Shown piece after piece: positions 36,738 to 43,419 of a stretch of DNA of 46,681 bases. The stretch is from Candidatus Sumerlaeota bacterium (GTDB lineage: Bacteria > Sumerlaeota > Sumerlaeia > MWCT01 > JAUWMI01), in contig JAUWMI010000034.1 in NCBI GenBank assembly GCA_030613245.1, positions 1-46,681 on the forward strand, in the 5' to 3' direction. The position numbers and the translations under genes were made by a program. Within the stretch, counting starts at the first letter, position 1; every line of letters starts with the position of its first letter. A model generated the notes under the pieces. That model was not told where the DNA came from and did no database searches. It saw nothing but the letters and a program-made list of their open reading frames with translations.

Positions 36738-36941
36738 TCAGGGGAGCGGGCAGGTGCCGGTAGGACAAGATCCATCCGAGGTGCCGGTATCGCCTTCGGA
36801 GTGCGAACTGAATGAGGAGAGCAATTTTTGCAGGTTATTTGAGCCGCACTTTTTGCAGGTTAGCTTTTCAGGGCTGGTTCCTAATTGCAATACCTCCATT
36901 ACCTGGCTACATTCCCTACACTGATATTCAAAAATAGGCAT
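36738..36941 (-). CDS. FmdB-type zinc ribbon protein
   Basis: A 67-residue protein. MPIFEYQCRECSQVMEVLQ with CxxC, then CKKCGSNNL with CxxC, is the FmdB/CxxC putative regulatory zinc ribbon. The tail is Ser/Gly-rich and ends CPTGTCPLP, as many FmdB proteins do. The start is ATG 36941, not the upstream ATG at 36956, since GGAG fits. FmdB proteins occur beside many different metabolic operons and their role is unclear. Here it follows the MvhD-ferredoxin gene by 37 bp. Confidence 0.85.
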   Translation of the reverse strand: MPIFEYQCRECSQVMEVLQLGTSPEKLTCKKCGSNNLQKLLSSFSSHSEGDTGTSDGSCPTGTCPLP

Positions 36942-36978
36942 TTTTATATTCTCCATTTCGCCTTTTCATGATGTCTCT

Positions 36979-37944
36979 CTATACGCCAAGCGGCTCAAGG
37001 TTGAAGATCTTCTTTAATTTATCGGCGGCTATAGTTTTCTTACATTCAGGACAAATTGTATACGCATCATCAGGCAGATGTAAGTCTTCGGTTTTCTTGA
37101 TATCCTGCATAAGAACGTCAGGGGCAAAACAATTACCGCAGACAGAGCATTTTCTCAGTTCCAGGTCGAGGTCTTTAAAGATGGTTTTATTCATAAAGGT
37201 CTGGAGATTAAATCCCTGCTCTACCTTTACTGCCTCTTTATAGCAAATCTCCTCACAGATCTTACATGTTATGCAGCTCCAATGGTAATGGCTAAAGGCT
37301 CGGATTGGCCCGGAATCTGTCATCTGAATAACATCCTCGGGGCAGCTTCGATAGCAAGCACCACAGCCAATGCACTTTTCGGTATCGTAAACCGGGGCAC
37401 CGAATCCTTCCATCAGTTCTTCTTCGGAGGATGGTTGCCAGGGCTGAGGCTCGGTTTGCGTACGCTCAAATATGAGCGAGAGATGATTAAACAAGATTTC
37501 CCTTTTTGTTCTCCCTTCCACCGTATCTGGCATTTCATGAAATGGGCTAGGGCCCAGTGATTGAATCTTTTTACTAAACCTGTTCATCTCTTCCTGAAAT
37601 TTGGGCGGCTCACCCGCTGCAATGAACTGCATTTCTAATCTTTCTTCAAACCCGGTATTGGCCAGAATAGCTCTAAGAAAATTGATCCTTTTTTGTGCAT
37701 CAAGATTTCCCTTTACATAATGGCAATCTCCGGGATGACAACCGATCACCATAACCCCGTCGACACCTATTCGAAAGGCATGGAGAATAAAAAGTGGATC
37801 GACCCGGCCCGAGCACATGGTGCGAATAATTCTAAAATAAGGAAGCATCTTTTTCCTGGCGATTCCAGCAGCATCAGCCGCAGCATAACCACACCAGGTG
37901 CAGCAGAAAACAATAATATGGGGTTCAAACTCTTTTTCATTCAT
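36979..37944 (-). CDS. MvhD-like/4Fe-4S ferredoxin fusion electron-transfer protein
   Basis: A 321-residue protein (start ATG 37944, AAGGAG 8 nt upstream; the longer frame to 37971 is rejected). Residues 1-~140 match the MvhD (hydrogenase/heterodisulfide reductase delta) domain: FCCTWCGYAAADAAG, IIRTMCSGRVDP, VMVIGCHPGDCHYVKGN. MvhD carries a [2Fe-2S] centre passing electrons to HdrA. Residues ~190-321 hold ferredoxin-type Cys clusters: CIGCGACYRSCP and CITCKICEEIC (two [4Fe-4S]), then CSVCGNC and CPEC, a zinc- or cluster-binding end. No HdrA, HdrB/C, MetF or hydrogenase catalytic gene is present in the operon. Likely an electron carrier subunit for a partner encoded elsewhere. Confidence 0.85.
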   Translation of the reverse strand: MNEKEFEPHIIVFCCTWCGYAAADAAGIARKKMLPYFRIIRTMCSGRVDPLFILHAFRIGVDGVMVIGCHPGDCHYVKGNLDAQKRINFLRAILANTGFEERLEMQFIAAGEPPKFQEEMNRFSKKIQSLGPSPFHEMPDTVEGRTKREILFNHLSLIFERTQTEPQPWQPSSEEELMEGFGAPVYDTEKCIGCGACYRSCPEDVIQMTDSGPIRAFSHYHWSCITCKICEEICYKEAVKVEQGFNLQTFMNKTIFKDLDLELRKCSVCGNCFAPDVLMQDIKKTEDLHLPDDAYTICPECKKTIAADKLKKIFNLEPLGV

Positions 37945-37973
37945 GTTCGCTCTCCTTAGGCAACACAGCAACC

Positions 37974-38474
37974 TTAGAAGGGTCCGGCGTAAATACCAAG
38001 TTGCTTTGCAGCAGATTCTAGTGTCATACCTTCGGCAGGAGGTTTTAGTCCTGTCTCCTCAAAAGGAATGCTTAGACGAAGCGTATGCCATTCAGTGGAG
38101 AGGATACCAAGTCCTATAGTCTTTGGCACGTCAATAATCTTCTTATCTTTAAAAATATATTTAAGGTTTTCATAACCATCCTCGCAGGTCAGCGGGATTA
38201 TCACCGTAGCCTCTTCGAAAGTCTTCTTAGTAGCTTCCTCAATAGCACGAAGGTGGACAAGGTCAAGCACGCAGGACATACCAATCAGCTCCCGGCGAAC
38301 GACGTTATAGCCATCGGTTTTTAGCTTTTCGGCTAAATTGTTCATTGTCTCTCGGCCGCCGAACTTGTCACAGAACTTGACACAGTTATTGCAGGCCCAG
38401 ACCACAATTTTATCTTCCTTACTCAGCTGATTTTTTAGCTCCTCGTAGGTTAGCTTTCTTAAGCTAATTATCAT
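37974..38474 (-). CDS. MetV-like (MTHFR C-terminal domain) protein, second copy
   Basis: A 166-residue paralogue of the adjacent gene. Cys motif WACNNCVKFCDKFGG followed by GMSCVLDLVH and IIPLTCEDGYENLKYIF. This is the MTHFR C-terminal/MetV-like pattern (CxxCVxxC plus later Cys), in which MetV pairs with MetF in acetogens and binds clusters or zinc; the identification rests on motif recall. It overlaps the previous gene by four bases (ATGA), so translational coupling is expected, and precedes the MvhD-ferredoxin gene by 29 bp. The catalytic MetF partner is not in this window. Confidence 0.75.
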   Translation of the reverse strand: MIISLRKLTYEELKNQLSKEDKIVVWACNNCVKFCDKFGGRETMNNLAEKLKTDGYNVVRRELIGMSCVLDLVHLRAIEEATKKTFEEATVIIPLTCEDGYENLKYIFKDKKIIDVPKTIGLGILSTEWHTLRLSIPFEETGLKPPAEGMTLESAAKQLGIYAGPF

Positions 38475-38953
38475 TTCTCGACCTCCAGATTAATAACTCT
38501 CTCTGTCTCAGGTTCACCAGTGAGGAGTCTAAACTCATCGCCGACTCTGTTATTATAGGCCTCAAAGGTCTTCATTAGTTTAACTACCCCCTTACTGGGA
38601 CTAACGATCATAATTCCCAGCGTCTCATTACCCTTGATGACCTCAACATTGGGCAAGGCCTGTTTAATACTTGTCCAGCCTCCATCACAAGTGAGAGCGA
38701 TGACTTTAGTAATCCCACTACTCAATCGGGAGCGCTCGGTGTAGTCCCGGACACAGGCAGCGGTAACCAAAATTTGATCGGATACAGAGAATCCATCCAT
38801 CCTCAAGCGATGTGCCAACTCGTCAAGTTTATCCACCCCGCCAGTGCCGCAGAACCTCACGCAGGTGTTACAGGAAATGATGGCAATTTGGTCAGCTTTA
38901 GTAAGTTGTGCCTCAATTTCTTTTATATCACGTGCTTGGGTGACTGCTCCCAT
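38471..38953 (-). CDS. MetV-like (MTHFR C-terminal domain) protein, first copy
   Basis: A 160-residue protein starting at ATG 38953, with AGGAGGG 7-8 nt upstream; the longer frame to 39109 overlaps the ferredoxin gene and is rejected. Motifs IISCNTCVRFCGTGGVDKL, TAACVRDYTE and ALTCDGGWTSIKQALP parallel the second copy at 37974-38474. In acetogens MetV sits with MetF, HdrABC and MvhD in methylene-tetrahydrofolate reduction; here two copies sit with a polyferredoxin and an MvhD fusion. One base separates it from the ferredoxin stop. Confidence 0.75.
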   Translation of the reverse strand: MGAVTQARDIKEIEAQLTKADQIAIISCNTCVRFCGTGGVDKLDELAHRLRMDGFSVSDQILVTAACVRDYTERSRLSSGITKVIALTCDGGWTSIKQALPNVEVIKGNETLGIMIVSPSKGVVKLMKTFEAYNNRVGDEFRLLTGEPETERVINLEVEK

Positions 38954-38954
38954 T

Positions 38955-39452
38955 TTAACCCTCCTGTGGCATAAGAATTTCCCTGAGGTAACTTCCGGCC
39001 TGAAGAATACGTCGGGCGGCACGTTCCCGTTTTGGTGCCTCGTATTCTTCAATTTCATCAAATTGTAGTGCCAGGGTAGGACAATTACGAACACAAACAG
39101 GCTCCTCACCCTCTTTTTGTCTGTCTATGCACTGGTCGCACTTAACCATTTTCTTGCTTGCCTCTGAGAATAAGGGAATCCCATAAGGACAGACAAGAGC
39201 GCAATTTCCACAGGCGATGCAGACATTTTCGTCTATTACTACGGCGCCTTCTTCCGTTTTCTTTATAGCCTCCACCGGACACACTATACTGCAGGGAGCA
39301 TTCTCACAATGAGCACAGCGCAACTGCACTGCATAGACCATATCTATCCATAGCACATAGTTTCTTCCCACCCAATCATGCTCTTTGGCACAGGCCTCAA
39401 TGCATTCTTCACACCCCAGACAACGATTGGGAATGAGATAAACTCTCTTCAT
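38955..39452 (-). CDS. Four-cluster ferredoxin (HycB/CooF-like)
   Basis: A 165-residue iron-sulfur protein, second in the operon. Four [4Fe-4S] motifs are visible: CLGCEECIEAC (11-21), CAHCENAPCSIVCP, CIACGNCALVCP and CDQCIDRQ...CVRNCP. This is the CooF/HycB/DMSO-reductase-B type of electron wire, with a ~35-residue basic helical tail (ERAARRILQAGSYLREIL). No signal peptide, so cytoplasmic. It follows the ArsR gene by 35 bp and precedes the first MetV-like gene by one base. It probably passes electrons between the MvhD-ferredoxin and MetV-like proteins. Confidence 0.9.
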   Translation of the reverse strand: MKRVYLIPNRCLGCEECIEACAKEHDWVGRNYVLWIDMVYAVQLRCAHCENAPCSIVCPVEAIKKTEEGAVVIDENVCIACGNCALVCPYGIPLFSEASKKMVKCDQCIDRQKEGEEPVCVRNCPTLALQFDEIEEYEAPKRERAARRILQAGSYLREILMPQEG

Positions 39453-39487
39453 CGTCTCCTCCTTGCCCGAATAGCCATTGCACGGAG

Positions 39488-39829
39488 TTACGGGCTTTTG
39501 CCAGCTGCCCGTCTTTGCTTATAATGGCTAACTTCTGTACCTCTGGCAACCGGATAGTCTTTTCTTAAGAATTCAAACAGATCTCTCACCAGTTCAGCCT
39601 TTGCAATAAAATAGCACCTCAATACTCCATCTTCGGTGTAATCGATTAATTGATAACGCCGAAGTAATAGAAGGTGCTGCGAGATATTGGACTGCGGTAC
39701 CCCTAGCAAGTCCTGAATGTCAGAGACACATTTTGTTCCCTTGGACAATTCTTCAAGGATGCGAAGACGCACCGGATGCCCAAGAATACGCAGCAACTCT
39801 GCCTTCTCTCTGAGTTTAGCCTTTTTCAT
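39488..39829 (-). CDS. ArsR-family transcriptional regulator
   Basis: A 113-residue winged-helix protein, first gene of the operon. EKAELLRILGHPVRLRILEE, then the recognition helix region VSDIQDLLGVPQSNISQHLLL. The metal-site-like segment is TKCVSDI: one Cys is kept at the position of the ArsR CVCDL site, the second is Ser. So metalloid sensing is possible but not typical; redox or cluster sensing by Cys is another option. The promoter in front has an exact repeat overlapping its -10, fitting autorepression. It probably controls all seven genes. Confidence 0.88.
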   Translation of the reverse strand: MKKAKLREKAELLRILGHPVRLRILEELSKGTKCVSDIQDLLGVPQSNISQHLLLLRRYQLIDYTEDGVLRCYFIAKAELVRDLFEFLRKDYPVARGTEVSHYKQRRAAGKSP

Positions 39830-39838
39830 GGTTCAAAG

Positions 39839-39889
39839 TATTAAAATATTATTATATTAAAATATATTTAATTAAATCTTTTTTGTCAA
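39839..39889 (-). promoter_or_regulatory. Promoter and candidate ArsR operator of the iron-sulfur operon
   Basis: On the minus strand, TTGACA (39889-39884), 17-bp spacer and TATATT (39866-39861) make a consensus sigma70 promoter. The direct repeat TATTAAAATAT occurs at 39839-39849 and 39855-39865 (16-bp period); its second copy covers most of the -10 hexamer and the start site. The repeats are A/T-rich near-palindromes suitable for an ArsR dimer. The rest of the 39830-40164 spacer shows no gene. Confidence 0.6.
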
Positions 39890-40164
39890 GCATTATTTTA
39901 TTATTTTGATTAAGATTCTTTTGGCCCTAAGGATTATCCTATACCAAACAAATCCTCCTAGATTGGATGGGGGTAAAGTACGGGTAAAAGCGTCTATTAA
40001 ATCCTCGTACAATCCCTCGCCTCGAGACATTTATAAAAGCCGCAGAAAATTGGTTTGCGTTGGAGGGCTTGGGTGGTATGATCCATCCAGTTCTCTGGGC
40101 AAAATGAGATGATTGGATACCTGTTTTAAGTGTACAGATATGACCATAAAAAGAGGATTTAGGG

Positions 40165-41031
40165 ATGTGCGGAATGATGAGACGACCGGGAATGCTTGTC
40201 ATGATGGTTAGTTCGATTAGCCTTGCTGCCTATTGCATGGCATGGCCGGCTATGGACGATGTATCAACAGAGAACAAGACCTTCAGGGACGGGCATGCTC
40301 TTCTCAGTTTGCCGGGAGCAAAAGACTATATAACGGCAGCGATCGCATCGGACGATAAGGCGAGTACAGAGCCAATCGAAGTGACGCGCACGCTTGGGCA
40401 GGGTGATTGGCTGCGGTTTCAAGAGCTATCGCTTCAGCTAGTTAGCGTAAATGAGAATGAGCGAGAGGATTCGCTGGACGATAGTGTGGAACTCTACGTG
40501 AGCCTGCCGGAAGAGGCCAAAATACTGCGCGTTACGGAGATGTACTTTGAGCAATTTGGGCTGTACGAGATATTCGTAAGACGTGCCGTGCCGTCGGACG
40601 AGACAGCACATGCCACGGCAACCATTCGCATACGACACCGACCGTTTTATATTCCCCGGTACCGGCTGGCGCCAACGCCACTGCCTCCGGCGAAGTGGCC
40701 CGAGAAACCCCGGCCGCCCGCGCCACCACAACTATCTACCATGGGCCGGGATATCCTTTTGATTACCCGCTGGATGCGCGTTGGCAATGACCTGAGGTTT
40801 CGCGATCTCGCGCTGCGCCTCGTGCGCGTGTATAAAAACAATCCTAATGATCAGCGGGACGATAGCGTGAGACTGATAGTGCGCACACCTATCAGGAGCC
40901 GCGACTTCCATATCATGGAGTATCATTCGGAGTTTCTCGAAGATTACGAGATTGCAGTGGTCGAGGTTGAGCCGTCCGGGCGGCCCGGATATGGAAAGGC
41001 AAGGATTCAGGTGCGCTACTGGAGACGGTAA
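40165..41031 (+). CDS. Secreted protein with duplicated beta-domain
   Basis: A 288-residue exported protein of unknown function. Signal peptide near MLVMMVSSISLAAYCMAWPA. Two similar ~75-residue modules: the first around LRFQELSLQLVSVNENER and DDSVELYVSLPEEAKILRV, the second around LRFRDLALRLVRVYKNNP and DDSVRLIVRTPIRSRDFHI. A Pro-rich linker (RLAPTPLPPAKWPEKPRPPA) separates them. Each has the form LRF-(x)-LxLxLV-(x)-DDSVxLxVxxP. The duplication is clear; I do not recognise the family. It is 20 bp upstream of recO, on the same strand. Several nearby ATGs make the exact start uncertain (40165, 40174, 40177). Confidence 0.7.
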   Translation: MCGMMRRPGMLVMMVSSISLAAYCMAWPAMDDVSTENKTFRDGHALLSLPGAKDYITAAIASDDKASTEPIEVTRTLGQGDWLRFQELSLQLVSVNENEREDSLDDSVELYVSLPEEAKILRVTEMYFEQFGLYEIFVRRAVPSDETAHATATIRIRHRPFYIPRYRLAPTPLPPAKWPEKPRPPAPPQLSTMGRDILLITRWMRVGNDLRFRDLALRLVRVYKNNPNDQRDDSVRLIVRTPIRSRDFHIMEYHSEFLEDYEIAVVEVEPSGRPGYGKARIQVRYWRR

Positions 41032-41051
41032 GGGAAAATAGCGAGTGATTT

Positions 41052-41807
41052 ATGGGAATTGTAAAGACTGAGGCGATTATACTGGATAGCGCAGAGTATA
41101 GCGAGACGTCAAAGCTGGTGCGCGTGTTCAGTCCTGCGCGGGGGAAACTGAGTGTACTGGCGAAAGGTGCGCGGCGCAAGGGGAGTCGCGTGGGCGCGGG
41201 TCTGGAGCCATTCACGCACGTGAATCTGACGTTATATTTAAAAGAGGCGGCAGATCTGGGCACGCTGAAGGAGTGCGAGGTAATCGAGTCGTTCGCGTAT
41301 CTGCGCGAAGATCTGATAAAGCTGGCGCTGGCATCGCTCTATATTGAGGCGATCAGGATTACGCTGGCGCCGGGGGCGAGGAATTATTCGCTATTCAAGC
41401 TGACTCTGGCATATCTACATGCCCTGAGGAAATGCCGGGATTCGACTGGCATGACTGTACACTTCTTGCTGAAGCTGTTGAAAGATCTGGGATTCCAGCC
41501 AGCACTGAAAGGATGCGTGCGGTGTGGAGCAACGGAGCGGATCAGGTATTTTCATCTGCGGCGCGGCGGAGTAGTGTGCGCGGCGTGTGCAGGTGAGACG
41601 GCGGAACTCGTGGCACTGAATCCAGGCGAGTATCGTGTACTGAAGAAGAGTGTCGAGACGCCGGTCAAGTCTGTAGTGCGCATCCGGCTAAGTCGTAAGC
41701 AGAGCAAGGCGCTGCTGGAATTACTCATCCGTATGCTTGAATATCATCTGGAGACGCGGCTTCGGAGCGTACGCTTTCTCGACCAAATGATGCTGGAAAT
41801 ACCGTGA
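41052..41807 (+). CDS. recO: DNA repair protein RecO
   Basis: A 251-residue RecO. The N-terminal OB fold begins KTEAIILDSAEYSETSKLVR and SVLAKGARRKGSR. The central helical part follows, with a zinc-binding Cys set CVRCGATERI and CAACAG. Works with RecR in loading RecA during gap repair. Downstream lie inverted repeats and the convergent DUF1016 gene. The ribosome-binding site is weak, and the start relies on the family N-terminus. Confidence 0.93.
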   Translation: MGIVKTEAIILDSAEYSETSKLVRVFSPARGKLSVLAKGARRKGSRVGAGLEPFTHVNLTLYLKEAADLGTLKECEVIESFAYLREDLIKLALASLYIEAIRITLAPGARNYSLFKLTLAYLHALRKCRDSTGMTVHFLLKLLKDLGFQPALKGCVRCGATERIRYFHLRRGGVVCAACAGETAELVALNPGEYRVLKKSVETPVKSVVRIRLSRKQSKALLELLIRMLEYHLETRLRSVRFLDQMMLEIP

Positions 41808-41849
41808 ATACGTTAGTTTACGAGGACCTATACGTTATGCATAGAAACA

Positions 41850-41893
41850 GCCCCGAAGGGGCCATATATAGAAGCCCAGTGCGCAGCACTGGG
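41850..41893. repeat. Two REP-like hairpins after recO
   Basis: GCCCC/GGGGC with loop GAA (41850-41862) and CCCAGTGC/GCACTGGG with loop GCA (41875-41893). Pairs of this look occur between genes in many Bacteroidota/Verrucomicrobia-like genomes (recollection). They may end recO transcription. Confidence 0.6.
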
Positions 41894-41976
41894 TTATCTT
41901 GAAAGGGCATAATATTGTCAATTTAAATGACCGAAATTCGTGCCAAATATGCATAATCTGTATGGCCACGTCCATA

Positions 41977-42002
41977 GGGCAGACACGCGGGTCTGTCCCT
42001 AC
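41977..42002. repeat. GTAGGG-family palindrome, GGCAGAC type
   Basis: GGGCAGAC (41977-41984), loop, GTCTGTCCC (41991-41999) and TAC. One bulge breaks the stem. It is a relative of the family at 8116-8143 (ACAGAT inner arm). Confidence 0.6.
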
Positions 42003-42061
42003 GCCACGCATCACGTCACCGCTACTGCATGAATATCCTTAATGGTGTGTGAAATACCTGT

Positions 42062-42091
42062 GTAGGGGCGAACCTATGTGTTCGCCCTTTT
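42062..42091. terminator. GTAGGGGCGAAC palindrome with T-run, overlapping the 3' end of the DUF1016 gene
   Basis: GGGCGAAC (42066-42073) pairs with GTTCGCCC (42080-42087), followed by TTTTTC. The DUF1016 gene (minus strand) reads into this palindrome and takes its stop codon (TAG, 42076-42074) inside it. Oriented as a plus-strand terminator facing from recO. Confidence 0.6.
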
Positions 42092-43219
42092 TCTTCCCTT
42101 CTTTTCCCCAGTAACGATTTTCATTTGCAGAAGTCTTTGTCGCTCATGTTCTATTTCAGCTTTCAGGACTTCAGGATCAGGCAACCGTAACTTATACTTT
42201 GAAGTAAATATTCTGTTACTCATTCCACCAAGAGCATACTCGACAACAGTTTTCTTTTTGTCCGTGCAGAGAATAATACCAACAGGATCATTTTCTTCGG
42301 GTAATTTTTCCCTGTCCTTAAGATAATTCAGGTAAAGGTTCATCTGTCCAGCGTCTGCGTGCGAGAACTCGCCAATCTTCAAATCTATTGCCACGAGGCA
42401 TCTCAAGAGTCGGTGAAATAGGAGAAGATCGAGACGGTAATGACTTCCCTCAAGAGTAATTCTCTTCTGCCGGGCAACAAAGGTAAAACCGATTCCCAAT
42501 TCAAGAAGAAAATGTTCCAGGTGTTGGATTAATGCCTCTTCTAACTGTGATTCTGAATACTCATCCTTCAATCCAAGGAATTCCAGAATATAAGGGTCTT
42601 TGATTTCATCTTCAGGCTTGAGAACGACAGACTTTTCGTGGGCTTTGGCAATAACAGCCATCTTGCGTTTGGATAATGCCGTTCGTTCATAAAGCATGGA
42701 TTGAATTTGCCTGTCGAGTTGCCTTACCGACCAGTTTCCTCTGATACATTCTGCCTCGTAAAAATCCCGTTTGAAGGGTTCATCAAGACGTGGCAATAAC
42801 CGATAGTGAGACCAAGAAAGTAGAAATCGTTCTGAGTATTGACGGATTGCCAAGGAGGTTGAAGAATTCCGAGACGCTGTTTCGGTTTTCTTTCCGTTCA
42901 ATTTCCGAGACACTGTCTCGGAAATTTCACTTTTGTACTCCAAATAAAAGCGGCGCATTGATTCAAGATTATCCGGCGAGAAGCCACGGCCAAATGTATG
43001 CGTCAGGTCTTTCGACAATTTCTTCAATAACTCCTGCCCATAGTCCGCGCGCCCTTTCCCCTTCTGTTCATATTCTACAACCCTTCTGCCTATGAGCCAG
43101 TATGTGGCCACCAGAGCGGTATTCACATACCGCACCGCTGCTTTGCGCCCCTACTCAATGAGAGAAGCAATCTCAGTAATGAGCATCGAGTAATTCTGTC
43201 GCTTTCTAATCTTTTTCAT
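42074..43219 (-). pseudogene. DUF1016/YhcG-like PDDEXK nuclease gene with in-frame TAG near the start
   Basis: From ATG 43219 the frame reads 22 codons (MKKIRKRQNYSMLITEIASL then IE), then TAG at 43153-43151, then continues in the same frame for ~358 codons. The expected family N-terminus is ...LIE-Q-GRK..., so TAG probably replaces Gln (CAG to TAG). Downstream: VATYWLIGRRVVEYEQKG (DUF1016 N-domain), FSPDNLESMRRFYL, and the C-terminal nuclease domain with RLDLLLFHRLLRCLVAIDLK and GIILCTDK. Translation could restart at GTG 43135, losing the first ~28 residues. Whole-gene use is therefore doubtful. The family is often carried by mobile DNA; base composition seems more A/T-rich than its neighbours. 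Confidence 0.75.
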
Positions 43220-43419
43220 TTGACAAAAACTCTTATCTGCCAGGTTGACGTCCAATGAGCACGACTAAATTCACTGCTAATCAATCTTCATTCTTTCTTG
43301 AATGATAGCAAAAATAAGGAGAGTCTTCAGCAGAGCGTACAGCAGAAATATTTGTCTCCTGGCGTAAGATACAAAGCGTCAGCGCTTCGGTAAGGCAAAT
43401 CACTTCCGGGAGCGGTGCT

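Noticed and set aside
38954-39109. Longer N-terminus for the first MetV-like protein
   Set aside because: It would overlap the ferredoxin gene over ~155 bp, while a strong ribosome site precedes ATG 38953.
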